Of a stretch of DNA of 64,000 nucleotides, positions 27,698-37,386 are shown one piece after another (the stretch's first letter is position 1; the number at the start of each line of letters is the position of its first letter). Origin of the DNA: an uncultured Dokdonia sp. (lineage in GTDB: Bacteria > Bacteroidota > Bacteroidia > Flavobacteriales > Flavobacteriaceae); NCBI GenBank assembly GCA_947503305.1, contig CANNDF010000003.1, forward strand, positions 248,001 to 312,000, written 5' to 3'. The notes under the pieces are model-generated. The model saw nothing but the letters and a program-made list of their open reading frames with translations, ran no database searches and had not been told where the DNA came from. The translations under genes were made by a program, and so were the position numbers.

Positions 27698-30522
27698 AAA
27701 AAATTTTTAATTCTATACTGTTTTGTTGTTTAATCTATTCTGGAGTAGTAGCCCAAAATACAATTGCACTTAATGCACATCTTGTAGAAGAAGGAGATGT
27801 TATAGAGATTACCCAAAGGCTTAACTACTTAAATACAAGTAAGGACACTCTATCTTATATCTATCTTAATGATTGGGCACATAGTTTTTCTTCTAAGGAG
27901 ACACCTCTAGCTGCTCGTTTTGCTGAAGATTTTGAAAAAAAGGTACATCTCGCAAAAGACGAAGAGCGTGGTTTTACTAAAATGAAAACTATTTATGATG
28001 GCAAAGACTATTTACAATACATACGACTAGAAGGAGCACAAGATATTATTAAAGTAACCCTTAAAAAGCCTATACCACCAGGGGATTCATATTTTTTAAA
28101 ACTAGATTATAATGTCAAGCTTCCAAATGCTCGTTTTACAAACTATGGTGTTACAAAAAATAAAGACTATAATTTAAGATATTGGTATATCACACCTGCA
28201 ATCTATGATGGTGAATGGCAATATTATAGTAATAAAAACTTAGATGATCGTTACTATCCAAACAGTGATATTAAGATTACCTTTTCATACCCAAAAGACT
28301 ATTCTATCATTACCGATTTTGAAACTCGAATAGAAAACACCTCTTTTAACACCAATGAAAAAATTGCAATTCTTAATGGTAAAGATCGTATTAATCCAAG
28401 AGTATATCTTAGAAAAGACTCTGATTTTGAAAAAATAGAGACAGATTTCCTTACGCTACATACTAATATAGACGATAGACGTGTAGGAGGACCTATACGA
28501 GCTTTAATTGTAGATCGAATTGCGAGTTTTATGGAGAGGAATTTGGGTAAGTATCCACATAATACCTTGTTGATATCTGATATAGATTATAAAGAAAATC
28601 AAGTATATGGCCTCAATCAGCTTCCTAGTTTTATAAGACCCTTCCCAGATGGTTTTCAATATGAAATAAAACTAGTAAAGACTATCATAGGAAAATATGT
28701 AGATAATACATTACTTGTTAATCCTAGAATGGATAGATGGGTTATTGATGGTATTAAAGTATACCTCATGCAAACCTATATGGATGAGTTTTATCCTGAT
28801 CTTAAAGTTGCTGGAAATCTAGATAAATATTGGTTAGTTCGCCAGTTTTATTTATCAAAACTCAAGTTTAATGATCAGTATAACATTTTGTACATGAACA
28901 TAGCTAGGCTTAACCTAGATCAACCACTATCAAAACCATATGATTCGCTCATAAAATATAATGTTCAAATTGCAAATGCCTATAAAAGTGGTGCTGGTCT
29001 TGCATATTTAAATGATTTTATAGGAAATAATGCTATAAAAGAGGTTATTAAAGAATTTTATCAAAATAAAAATCTACAGCAAGGAATCAGCTCTGAAGAT
29101 TTTGAAAATTTGGTACGCAATGCAAGTGATAAAAATTTAGACTGGTTTTTTAATGAATACGTACATACCAGAAGACAGCTAGATTATAAGATCAAAAAGA
29201 CTCGTAGAGAAGGAGATTCTCTATATGTTACCATAAAAAACAAACGAAATAACCCAGCACCTATTTCTTTATATGGATTAAAAAATGAAGAAATTGTTTC
29301 AAAGACATGGGTAGAAAATATAGACAAGGAGAAAACAATAACACTTCCTGCAGATAGTGTAGATCAATTGGTATTGAATTATGAAAAAATAATTCCTGAG
29401 TATAACCTACGGGACAATTTTAAAAAACCAAATGCATTTTTAGGCCTTAATAAGCCTATACAACTTAAACTACTCCAAGATGTAGAAAACCCATCCAAGA
29501 GTCAGGCATTTATAGTCCCCGTAGCAGAGTTTAATGTATATGATGGTTTAAGTCCTGGTCTTAAATTATATAATAGCACAATACTACGCAAAAATTTTAG
29601 ATATAAAATAGAGCCTCAATACGGTTTAAAATCAAATGCATTAATAGGGTCTGCATCTATTTCATATACACACTTTCTAGAAGATAGTAAGCTATTTAGT
29701 TTCAGATATGGTATTTCTGGAAATCGATCTTCTTTTGGTCCAGATTTATTTTTTGAACGTATTATACCCTCTATAAGTTTTCAATTTAAGCCAAAAGACT
29801 TTAGAGCAAACAAAGGATCAAATCTATTTGCAAGACTCGTAAGTGTGCAACGAGATGAGGATTTTAGACAAGAATCTCAAGATCCAAATTACTCCGTATT
29901 TAATCTTAGGTTTTCTCATTTTGACAGAGCTATTATAAATACTATAAGTTGGAACACAGATCTTCAGTTTGCACGTGATTTTACCAAACTCTCTGCCACA
30001 TTCTTCTACAGACATCTATATCTTAACAACAGACAAGTTAACCTTAGATTTTATGCAGGAACCTTTCTAAGAAATAACACGAGAGATAATGGTGACTTTT
30101 TTAGTTTTGCACTTGATAGACCTACGGATTATCTTTTTGATTTTAATTATTATGGACGTTCTGAAGACAGTGGTATATTTAGTCAGCAATTTATTTTTGC
30201 AGAAGGAGGATTTAAGTCTCGATTACAGCCAAGTTTTGCAAATGAATGGATAACTACTATTAATGGAAGTACTACAATATGGAAATATATCTATGCATAT
30301 GGAGATGTAGGACTTGTAAAAAATAGATTCCAAGATCCAGAACCTGTTTATGATACGGGTATTCAAATAAGTATTCTAGATGATTATTTTGAACTTTTCT
30401 TTCCGGTATATTCTAATTTAGGCTGGGAAATTGCACAACCTAATTATGATCAAAAAATTAGATTTATCGTATCACTAGATATTGATACTGTCATTCGTTT
30501 GTTTAAAAGAAGGTGGTATTAA
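27694..30522 (+). CDS. M1-like (gluzincin-fold) protein lacking the zinc motif, with C-terminal beta-barrel
   Basis: 942 residues from a TTG overlapping the previous stop by 4 bp. A signal peptide (MKKIFNSILFCCLIYSGVVA) precedes an M1 aminopeptidase-like N-domain (LDYNVKLPNARFTNYGV). Where M1 enzymes have HExxH and a downstream NEG, this protein has KLVKTIIGKYVDN and WVIDGIKVYL, so zinc ligands and the catalytic Glu are absent. The last 330 residues are strand-rich with alternating aromatics and end in RRWY, as expected of an outer-membrane barrel. It is probably a non-catalytic surface or periplasmic protein tied to the outer membrane. Confidence 0.85.
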   Translation: MKKIFNSILFCCLIYSGVVAQNTIALNAHLVEEGDVIEITQRLNYLNTSKDTLSYIYLNDWAHSFSSKETPLAARFAEDFEKKVHLAKDEERGFTKMKTIYDGKDYLQYIRLEGAQDIIKVTLKKPIPPGDSYFLKLDYNVKLPNARFTNYGVTKNKDYNLRYWYITPAIYDGEWQYYSNKNLDDRYYPNSDIKITFSYPKDYSIITDFETRIENTSFNTNEKIAILNGKDRINPRVYLRKDSDFEKIETDFLTLHTNIDDRRVGGPIRALIVDRIASFMERNLGKYPHNTLLISDIDYKENQVYGLNQLPSFIRPFPDGFQYEIKLVKTIIGKYVDNTLLVNPRMDRWVIDGIKVYLMQTYMDEFYPDLKVAGNLDKYWLVRQFYLSKLKFNDQYNILYMNIARLNLDQPLSKPYDSLIKYNVQIANAYKSGAGLAYLNDFIGNNAIKEVIKEFYQNKNLQQGISSEDFENLVRNASDKNLDWFFNEYVHTRRQLDYKIKKTRREGDSLYVTIKNKRNNPAPISLYGLKNEEIVSKTWVENIDKEKTITLPADSVDQLVLNYEKIIPEYNLRDNFKKPNAFLGLNKPIQLKLLQDVENPSKSQAFIVPVAEFNVYDGLSPGLKLYNSTILRKNFRYKIEPQYGLKSNALIGSASISYTHFLEDSKLFSFRYGISGNRSSFGPDLFFERIIPSISFQFKPKDFRANKGSNLFARLVSVQRDEDFRQESQDPNYSVFNLRFSHFDRAIINTISWNTDLQFARDFTKLSATFFYRHLYLNNRQVNLRFYAGTFLRNNTRDNGDFFSFALDRPTDYLFDFNYYGRSEDSGIFSQQFIFAEGGFKSRLQPSFANEWITTINGSTTIWKYIYAYGDVGLVKNRFQDPEPVYDTGIQISILDDYFELFFPVYSNLGWEIAQPNYDQKIRFIVSLDIDTVIRLFKRRWY

Positions 30523-30587
30523 CATACAACAAAGCACCCAGTATACGACAGCAATCAAATAATTATCAATTTCTTAACCATTTGTCA

Positions 30588-30612
30588 AATAATTCAATTT
30601 TATTGAATTATT
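30588..30612. terminator. AT-only inverted repeat between the M1-like and E1 genes
   Basis: AATAATTCAA and TTGAATTATT pair perfectly around a 5-bp loop. With only A/T-rich pairing the hairpin is weak; it could help end the upstream transcript or be an operator for the downstream E1 promoter. Confidence 0.3.
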
Positions 30613-30668
30613 ACCACACAAAATACGTTATTATAAAATTATATTCAATTTATTAACGTTTTCTCACC

Positions 30669-30699
30669 TTGTGTCTTAGCTTGTTTTTTTGTAATTTTG
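30669..30699 (+). promoter_or_regulatory. Bacteroidota-type promoter for the fused E1 gene
   Basis: TAATTTTG at 30692-30699 matches TAnnTTTG exactly; TTG at 30669-30671 lies 20 bp upstream. The ATG of the E1 gene follows 22 bp after the -7 element. Confidence 0.6.
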
Positions 30700-30721
30700 T
30701 AATCTCTTACATCTATAAATT

Positions 30722-33130
30722 ATGGCATCATCTACAGCAAAAAAAGCAGAACTTTCTTTTGAAGATTTTAAAGAATCAGTGCTTACGGATTATAAAATTG
30801 CTGTAACAAGTCGAGAGTGTAGTTTATTAGGAAGACGTGAGGTTCTTACAGGTAAAGCTAAATTTGGAATTTTTGGAGACGGAAAAGAATTACCACAATT
30901 AGCATGGGCTCGTGCATTTAAAAATGGCGATTTCAGATCGGGATACTATAGAGATCAAACTTTTATGATGGCTATAGACCATCTTACGATTGAGCAATTT
31001 TTTGCTGGTTTATATGCTCATACAGATATTAATTTTGATCCTATGAGCGCGGGTAAACAAATGGGTGGACATTTTACTACGCATAGCCTAGATGAAAACG
31101 GAAATTGGAAAAATCTACTAGATCAAAAGAATTCAAGTTCAGACATCTCCCCTACTGCAGGACAAATGCCAAGACTTTTAGGTCTTGCTCAAGCATCAAA
31201 AATATATCGTAATATACCCACAACCGAAAAAGAAAATTTCTCAAATAATGGGAATGAAGTTGCATGGGGGACAATAGGAAATGCAAGTACTAGCGAAGGT
31301 TTATTTTTTGAAACCATAAATGCTGCAGGGGTTTTACAAGTACCTATGGTAATCAGTGTATGGGATGATGAATATGGTATTTCAGTACATGCAAAACATC
31401 AAACTACAAAAGAAAATATTTCTGAAATTTTAAGTGGTTTTCAACGTAATGAGGAAGAACTAGGATATGATATCATTAGAGTTAAAGGTTGGGACTATCC
31501 AGGACTTATAGAAGCATATGAACGTGCAGGAAAAATTGCACGAGAGGAGCATGTACCTGTACTTGTACATGTTTCTGAACTTACGCAACCACAAGGACAT
31601 TCTACATCTGGATCTCATGAACGATATAAAAATGAAGAAAGACTAGCCTGGGAACGTTCTAATGATTGTAATCTAAAATTTCGTGAATGGCTGATTAGTC
31701 AAGGTCTTGCTACCACCGAAGAGTTGGATGCACTTGAAAAATCAATAAAAAAAGAAGTGCGCGATGGAAAAAAAGCAGCGTGGCAAGCATTTCTATATCC
31801 AATACAAACTGAACAACAAACAGTTATTACTCTCTTAGAGGATTTGATTTCTACCTCATCAAATGGAAGTTTTATACAACCCCTTCTAGACAAATTAAAA
31901 GAAAACAAAGAACCACTAAAAAGTGATGTTCTGAGTATAGCACGAAAAGCGCTACAATATGCTATAGGAGACTCTTCCAGCTCAAAAGAGGCTTTACAGT
32001 CATGGGTTTCTAGTTATATAGAAAAAACACAACCTGATTATAGTGCACATTTATATAATGAAACTGCTACCAAGGCTACTAATATTGCTGAAGTATCTCC
32101 CCTATATGATGATGAAAAGTTAGTTGATGGCCGAGTAATTTTACGCGAAAACTTTGATTCTATATTCAATAATCATCCTAATTCACTAGTTTTTGGAGAA
32201 GACGCTGGAGCCATAGGCGATGTAAATCAAGGACTAGAAGGACTACAAGAAAAATACGGAGAACTTCGGGTATCAGACACAGGAATTAGAGAAGCAACCA
32301 TTATTGGCCAAGGTATTGGAATGGCTATGAGGGGCCTACGCCCTATTGCTGAAATTCAATACTTAGATTATCTATTGTATGCTATTCAAATATTAAGTGA
32401 TGACTTAGCTACATTAAGGTATCGTACACATGGCAAACAGAAAGCTCCACTTATAGTGCGTACTAGAGGACATCGTTTAGAAGGAATATGGCATAGTGGA
32501 TCACAAATGGCTGCAGCTATCCATCTATTACGAGGTATGTATATACTCACTCCTCGTAATATGACAAAAGCTGCTGGATTTTATAATACTCTTTTGGAAA
32601 GTGACGAACCTGCTTTAATTATAGAATGTCTTAATGGGTATAGACTTAAAGAGAAAATGCCTACAAACTTAAATGATATTAAAACACCAATAGGTGTTGT
32701 AGAAACTTTAAAAGAAGGAGCAGATATTACAATTCTTTCTTATGGAAGTACATTACGTATTGTTCAAGAAGTAGCAAAAGAGTTATTAACTGTAGGAATA
32801 GATGCCGAAGTTATAGATGCACAATCTTTATTGCCATTTGACATCAATCATGATGTTGTAAAAAGTGTCATGAAAACCAATAGAATTTTGGTGGTAGACG
32901 AGGATATGCCTGGAGGTGCAAGTGCATATTTATTACAACAAATTTTAGATGATCAAGACGCATATCCACATTTAGACAGTAAACCACAAACATTAACTGC
33001 AAAGGCTCATAGGCCTGCCTATGGAACTGATGGAGATTACTTCTCAAAACCTTCTGCCGAAGATATTTTTGAGAAAGTATATGAAATAATGCACGAAGCA
33101 AATCCTGAGTCTTACCCAAAATTGCGATAA
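30722..33130 (+). CDS. 2-oxoacid dehydrogenase E1 component, alpha and beta subunits fused
   Basis: 802 residues. The first 345 form an E1-alpha-type thiamine diphosphate domain; the region from about 465 to the end is the E1-beta transketolase-type domain (VFGEDAGAIGDVNQGLEGLQEKYG, IGQGIGMAMRGLRPIAEIQYLDY). A helical linker of about 100 residues joins them. The usual GDG...NN cofactor motif appears as IGNASTSEG...WDDEYG. It decarboxylates a 2-oxoacid, probably pyruvate or a branched-chain acid, and passes the acyl group to an E2 not present here. It has its own promoter and stands alone. Confidence 0.92.
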   Translation: MASSTAKKAELSFEDFKESVLTDYKIAVTSRECSLLGRREVLTGKAKFGIFGDGKELPQLAWARAFKNGDFRSGYYRDQTFMMAIDHLTIEQFFAGLYAHTDINFDPMSAGKQMGGHFTTHSLDENGNWKNLLDQKNSSSDISPTAGQMPRLLGLAQASKIYRNIPTTEKENFSNNGNEVAWGTIGNASTSEGLFFETINAAGVLQVPMVISVWDDEYGISVHAKHQTTKENISEILSGFQRNEEELGYDIIRVKGWDYPGLIEAYERAGKIAREEHVPVLVHVSELTQPQGHSTSGSHERYKNEERLAWERSNDCNLKFREWLISQGLATTEELDALEKSIKKEVRDGKKAAWQAFLYPIQTEQQTVITLLEDLISTSSNGSFIQPLLDKLKENKEPLKSDVLSIARKALQYAIGDSSSSKEALQSWVSSYIEKTQPDYSAHLYNETATKATNIAEVSPLYDDEKLVDGRVILRENFDSIFNNHPNSLVFGEDAGAIGDVNQGLEGLQEKYGELRVSDTGIREATIIGQGIGMAMRGLRPIAEIQYLDYLLYAIQILSDDLATLRYRTHGKQKAPLIVRTRGHRLEGIWHSGSQMAAAIHLLRGMYILTPRNMTKAAGFYNTLLESDEPALIIECLNGYRLKEKMPTNLNDIKTPIGVVETLKEGADITILSYGSTLRIVQEVAKELLTVGIDAEVIDAQSLLPFDINHDVVKSVMKTNRILVVDEDMPGGASAYLLQQILDDQDAYPHLDSKPQTLTAKAHRPAYGTDGDYFSKPSAEDIFEKVYEIMHEANPESYPKLR

Positions 33131-33144
33131 TTATTTTTTAGTGT

Positions 33145-33158
33145 GCTTTCGCGAAAGC
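33145..33158. repeat. exact GCTTTCGCGAAAGC palindrome between convergent genes
   Basis: Exact copy in the 38-bp gap between the fused E1 gene and the convergent 7TM-HD gene, followed by GTATCAAAG. It could act as a bidirectional hairpin here, but lacks a T-tract. Confidence 0.9.
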
Positions 33159-33168
33159 GTATCAAAGC

Positions 33169-35217
33169 TTATTCTGGGTATTCAATACGCAAATGATAGA
33201 TATTAGTAAGTTTTTTCTTTAGCACTTTTTTTACTTGTTGTATTTCTTTGAATGTGATATTGGCATTTAAATACTGATCTTCATCCATTTGTTTTTTAAT
33301 GATTTTTTCTACAAAAGCATCTATAAGTGTGGATGTAGGATTCTTAAGACTTTTACTTGCTGCCTCGACACTATCTGCCATCATAAGAATAGCCGTTTCT
33401 TTACTAAAAGGTAGCGGTCCTGGATATTGAAAATCTGAGATAGTAGCATCTTCTTTAGATTCTTTTTCTTTCATATAAAAATAATGAACCGTGCTGGTTC
33501 CGTGATGAGTACGAATAAAATCAATAACTCTATCGGGTAAATTATTTTTGCGGGCAATTTCTATACCGTCTATTACATGATTAATTATAATACGCGCACT
33601 CTCTCTAGGAGAAAGATCATCGTGTATGTTAATTCCTGTTGCCTGATTTTCTGTAAAATCTGTGGGGTTATTCATTTTACCTATATCATGATATAATGCC
33701 CCGACTCGAACTAACATTGCATTTGCTCCTATCTCATTGGCAGCAGCCTCACTCAAATTTGCAACATTAAGGCTATGGTGAAATGTTCCCGGAGCTTTAT
33801 CTGCTAGTTCTTTTAATAATTTAGAATTTGTATCTGATAATTCTAAAAGAGATACATCACTTACTAGTCCAAAAATCTTTTCATAAATATAAATAAGAGG
33901 TTGAACAAATAAAGTCGCAAGTCCTGCAAGGACAAACAATCCAAAATTTTCTAATTGTAGATTATCTATACTTCCTTCATGAATGGTATTAAACGCAAAA
34001 TATGCAATAATATAAATAAGGGTAATCTGCCCTACAGATATAAACAGGTTTGCTCGTTTGTATAATTCTGGAACACTCAAAATAGTCACAATTCCAGCAA
34101 TTACCTGAAGGAAAAAATATTCAAAACTATCTGGGACTATAAAACCTAATAATAGTATCGTAATCACAAGAGTAAACAAACCTAAACGAGCATCAAAAAA
34201 GGCTTTTATCACTAAAGGTAATATACATAATGGCACGACATATACATACGTAGGCTTATACTTAACAACTACTGTAGTAAGTAAAACCATAAGTAGTACA
34301 TTAAAGAATATAAAAGTAACCTTTGTATTGTTTGCATATACTTCTGCACGATAGGTTCGTATAAATAGCAAAAGCATAATAAGGGCCAATAACACTAACA
34401 ATATATAGCCAAAGACTATCCAATTGTATCTGGAGTCGCTAAAATTTTGAGTTTCATACTTCGTTTTAAGTGAAAGCATTTTTTGTAAAGCTTCTCCTTC
34501 TACAATTTCGCCTTTGGTAATAATTCTACTGCCACGTGTAACTACTCCATGGGTAAGTGATAATTCTGATAATTCATTAAGGATCGTACTCTCTGTGAGT
34601 TCAGGATTATAAATAGTATTGGGCTCTATAATATCATAATATATCTGTAGAAAACGATTAGTTTCCTGTGAAAAAGGGCTTTTCTCAATTTGCTGTTGTA
34701 ATTGAGTAATAATAGCACTAGCAATATGTATTTGTCCAAGGTTAACTTGCGTTACCGTACTCCCTTTTTTTAAATAGGCAAGTCTACTATTTTCAAAGGG
34801 AGCTTTATCTTTAATAACTCCTGTAGTATAGATATCTGTAATAATTTTTTTTCCGAAAATTTTTACATTATTTTTTTCTTCAGAAGTATATAACGAATCT
34901 GGAAATGTGCTTGAGAAAGAAACCTCATACTTTAAGAGTACATTATTTACTACATCTTCATCATAATCAAAATATATAATTGCCTGATTTCTAATAGCTT
35001 CTTTTTCCTTCTCAAGTGTAGCATCACTTTTTAAAATAGCAAAATCTTCATCTGCATATAAGTTTTCATAAGACCACGGAAATCCTTTTTGAAATGTATA
35101 TTGAAACTTCCCGCTTTTAGGAAAAAAATAAACAATAAGTGATGCACATATAGCTACTAAAAGTAACTTATAAAGTAAGTCCTGGTTTTTATAAAATGCT
35201 TTGGTTCCTAAAGCCAT
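33169..35217 (-). CDS. 7TM-HD phosphodiesterase (PgpH-like, probable c-di-AMP hydrolase)
   Basis: 682 residues. An N-terminal membrane segment (LLYKLLLVAICASLIVYFFP) and an extracytoplasmic 7TMR-HD domain of about 220 residues are followed by a seven-helix membrane block (about residues 265-445). The cytosolic HD domain has HSLNVANLSEAAANEIGANAMLVRVGALYHDIGKMNNP, with the metal-binding His and HD pair, HVIDGIEIARKNNLP and IRTHHGTS. The Listeria homologue PgpH hydrolyses the second messenger c-di-AMP; that activity here is inference by family. It converges with the E1 gene and is divergent from the thiolase gene. Confidence 0.92.
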   Translation of the reverse strand: MALGTKAFYKNQDLLYKLLLVAICASLIVYFFPKSGKFQYTFQKGFPWSYENLYADEDFAILKSDATLEKEKEAIRNQAIIYFDYDEDVVNNVLLKYEVSFSSTFPDSLYTSEEKNNVKIFGKKIITDIYTTGVIKDKAPFENSRLAYLKKGSTVTQVNLGQIHIASAIITQLQQQIEKSPFSQETNRFLQIYYDIIEPNTIYNPELTESTILNELSELSLTHGVVTRGSRIITKGEIVEGEALQKMLSLKTKYETQNFSDSRYNWIVFGYILLVLLALIMLLLFIRTYRAEVYANNTKVTFIFFNVLLMVLLTTVVVKYKPTYVYVVPLCILPLVIKAFFDARLGLFTLVITILLLGFIVPDSFEYFFLQVIAGIVTILSVPELYKRANLFISVGQITLIYIIAYFAFNTIHEGSIDNLQLENFGLFVLAGLATLFVQPLIYIYEKIFGLVSDVSLLELSDTNSKLLKELADKAPGTFHHSLNVANLSEAAANEIGANAMLVRVGALYHDIGKMNNPTDFTENQATGINIHDDLSPRESARIIINHVIDGIEIARKNNLPDRVIDFIRTHHGTSTVHYFYMKEKESKEDATISDFQYPGPLPFSKETAILMMADSVEAASKSLKNPTSTLIDAFVEKIIKKQMDEDQYLNANITFKEIQQVKKVLKKKLTNIYHLRIEYPE

Positions 35218-35358
35218 CTGATTTATATATCGTGGCTAAATTACTAAAATTAAATTGTAAAAGTAATCTTATAAAAGTGCGACTACACCTTAAACAAATA
35301 AGTGAATTTTCCTTACTTTCGTAGGATGGATTTTTTAATCCAAATAATATTTTGACAT

Positions 35359-36537
35359 ATGAGTAAAAATGTAGTAATAGTGGCTGCTGTACGCACCCCA
35401 ATAGGAAGTTTTTTAGGAAACTTATCATCAGTATCAGCAAGTAAATTAGGAAGCATTGCTATTAAAGGTGCTTTGGAGAAAATAAATGTAGCCCCATCTT
35501 CAGTAAATGAAGTTTTAATGGGAAATGTAGTTCAAGCTGGCGTTGGTCAAGCTCCTGCTAGACAAGCTGCCATAGGTGCTGGTATACCAGATACCGTACC
35601 ATGTACGACTATAAATAAAGTTTGTGCATCTGGAATGAAAGCTGTTATGCTAGGTGCACAGTCTATTATGCTAGGTGATAATGATATTGTAGTGGCAGGT
35701 GGAATGGAAAATATGAGTCGAATTCCTCATTACGTACATCTACGTAACAGTCATAAATTTGGTCCGCAAACTATGATCGACGGCATGCAAAAAGATGGCC
35801 TTGTAGATGCTTATGATGGTAATGCAATGGGTGTCTGTGCTGACAATTGTGCAAGAGAATATAAATTCACAAGAGAAGAACAAGATGCCTTTGCCATTCA
35901 ATCATATAAACGTAGTGCAGAAGCTTGGGCTACAGGTAAGTTTAATGACGAAGTAATCCCAGTTCCAGTACCTCAGCGTCGCGGAGATGATGTTATCATA
36001 ACTACAGATGAAGAATTCTCAAATGTCAAAATAGAAAAAATTCCTAACCTCCGTCCAGCCTTTACAAAAGACGGAACCGTTACTGCTGCAAATGCTTCTA
36101 CTATTAATGATGGTGCAGGTGCAGTCGTTTTGATGAGTGAAGAGAAAGCAAAAGAGCTAAACTTATCCCCTCTTTGTGTCATCAGGGGTTTTGCAGATGC
36201 AGCTCATGAGCCAGAATGGTTTACTACCGCTCCATCTAAAGCATTACCAAAGGCTCTTTCAAAAGCTGGAGTATCCCAAGATGATATTGACTATTTTGAG
36301 TTTAATGAGGCGTTTTCTGTAGTAGGTCTTGCAAATATGAAAATTCTTGGACTTACTGATCATAATGTGAATGTGAATGGTGGCGCTGTATCCTTAGGAC
36401 ATCCCCTTGGATGTAGTGGTGTACGAATTTTAATTACACTTATTAATGTACTGAAACAAAATGATGGAAAACTAGGAGCAGCAGCCATATGTAATGGTGG
36501 TGGCGGTGCTTCAGCAATGGTCATTGAGAATTTATAA
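35359..36537 (+). CDS. acetyl-CoA C-acyltransferase (thiolase)
   Basis: 392 residues, standard thiolase size. The nucleophile Cys lies in INKVCASGMKAV, the His/Asn site in YFEFNEAFSVVG, and the second Cys in GGAVSLGHPLGCSGVRI. AANASTINDGAGAVVLM is also typical. The sequence is closest to biosynthetic acetoacetyl-CoA thiolases, but degradative specificity cannot be excluded. It either condenses two acetyl-CoA or cleaves acetoacetyl/3-ketoacyl-CoA in the cytosol. The NlpC/P60 gene follows 24 bp later on the same strand. Confidence 0.95.
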   Translation: MSKNVVIVAAVRTPIGSFLGNLSSVSASKLGSIAIKGALEKINVAPSSVNEVLMGNVVQAGVGQAPARQAAIGAGIPDTVPCTTINKVCASGMKAVMLGAQSIMLGDNDIVVAGGMENMSRIPHYVHLRNSHKFGPQTMIDGMQKDGLVDAYDGNAMGVCADNCAREYKFTREEQDAFAIQSYKRSAEAWATGKFNDEVIPVPVPQRRGDDVIITTDEEFSNVKIEKIPNLRPAFTKDGTVTAANASTINDGAGAVVLMSEEKAKELNLSPLCVIRGFADAAHEPEWFTTAPSKALPKALSKAGVSQDDIDYFEFNEAFSVVGLANMKILGLTDHNVNVNGGAVSLGHPLGCSGVRILITLINVLKQNDGKLGAAAICNGGGGASAMVIENL

Positions 36538-36561
36538 TTCCTAATCTCTTTACCCTTTTAC

Positions 36562-37311
36562 ATGCAATACGGAATTTGTCATTTAAGTAGTATTCCTATG
36601 CGATTAGAAGCTTCTGATCCTAGTGAAATGGTGAATCAAGTTCTTTTTGGCGAATTATTTAAAGTTCCTGAAAAAAGAAAATCCTGGAGTCGTATTCGTC
36701 TTGCTCATGATAAATACTCTGGATGGATTGATAATAAACAATATATAGAGATTAATGAGGAAGCGTATACTTTTGCCAAATCACAAACTCCATTGTTAAT
36801 ATCAGATCCTGTACAATTTGTAACCACACCCCACGATCTTTTACAGACAGTCTTTATAGGAGGATCTTTACATGGCCTATCATTATTAGATTATAAATAT
36901 GATGGCCCTAGAGTCTCTGGAAAAAAAGATAGAGAATTCCTCGTTCAAACTGCTTTGCAATACCTAGGAACTCCCTATTTATGGGGAGGCAGGTCTCCTT
37001 TTGGCATTGATTGTTCTGGGTTTACGCAAATGGTTTATCGTCTTTCTGGATATCATTTATTACGAGATGCCTCACAGCAGGCAACCCAAGGAGAAGCCTT
37101 GAGTTTTATAGAAGAAAGTGAACCTGGAGATCTTGCTTTTTTTGATAATAATGAAGGTGATATTGTGCATGTAGGAATCATCATGGAAGATAACTATATT
37201 ATTCATGCACATGGTGAAGTACGTATAGACAGACTAGATCATTCTGGTATTTATAATGTACATCAACGCAGACACACGCATAAATTACGGGTGATAAAAA
37301 AAGTGATCTAA
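36562..37311 (+). CDS. C40 family NlpC/P60 peptidoglycan endopeptidase with SH3-like domain
   Basis: 249 residues. An N-terminal bacterial SH3-like region (PMRLEASDPSEMVNQVLFGE; WSRIRLAHDKYSGWID) targets peptidoglycan, and the C-terminal 120 residues are NlpC/P60: YLWGGRSPFGIDCSGFTQMV (catalytic Cys), GDIVHVGIIM (His) and IIHAHGEVRID (third residue). It cleaves gamma-D-Glu-diaminopimelate bonds in stem peptides. No classical signal peptide is visible; related flavobacterial proteins recycle peptidoglycan fragments in the cytosol, so its location is uncertain. A strong bidirectional terminator follows. Confidence 0.92.
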   Translation: MQYGICHLSSIPMRLEASDPSEMVNQVLFGELFKVPEKRKSWSRIRLAHDKYSGWIDNKQYIEINEEAYTFAKSQTPLLISDPVQFVTTPHDLLQTVFIGGSLHGLSLLDYKYDGPRVSGKKDREFLVQTALQYLGTPYLWGGRSPFGIDCSGFTQMVYRLSGYHLLRDASQQATQGEALSFIEESEPGDLAFFDNNEGDIVHVGIIMEDNYIIHAHGEVRIDRLDHSGIYNVHQRRHTHKLRVIKKVI

Positions 37312-37327
37312 GTCTTTTAAACGATTA

Positions 37328-37369
37328 ATAATAAATAAAGCCACTCATATGAGTGGCTTTATTTATTAT
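37328..37369. terminator. strong bidirectional terminator (42-bp perfect palindrome)
   Basis: Two 19-bp perfect arms flank a self-complementary ATAT. The core AAAGCCACTC/GAGTGGCTTT is GC-rich and both sides carry A/T-rich tails, suiting termination of the convergent NlpC/P60 and TPR genes. Confidence 0.9.
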
Positions 37370-37386
37370 GATATGTCTATAGAAGA

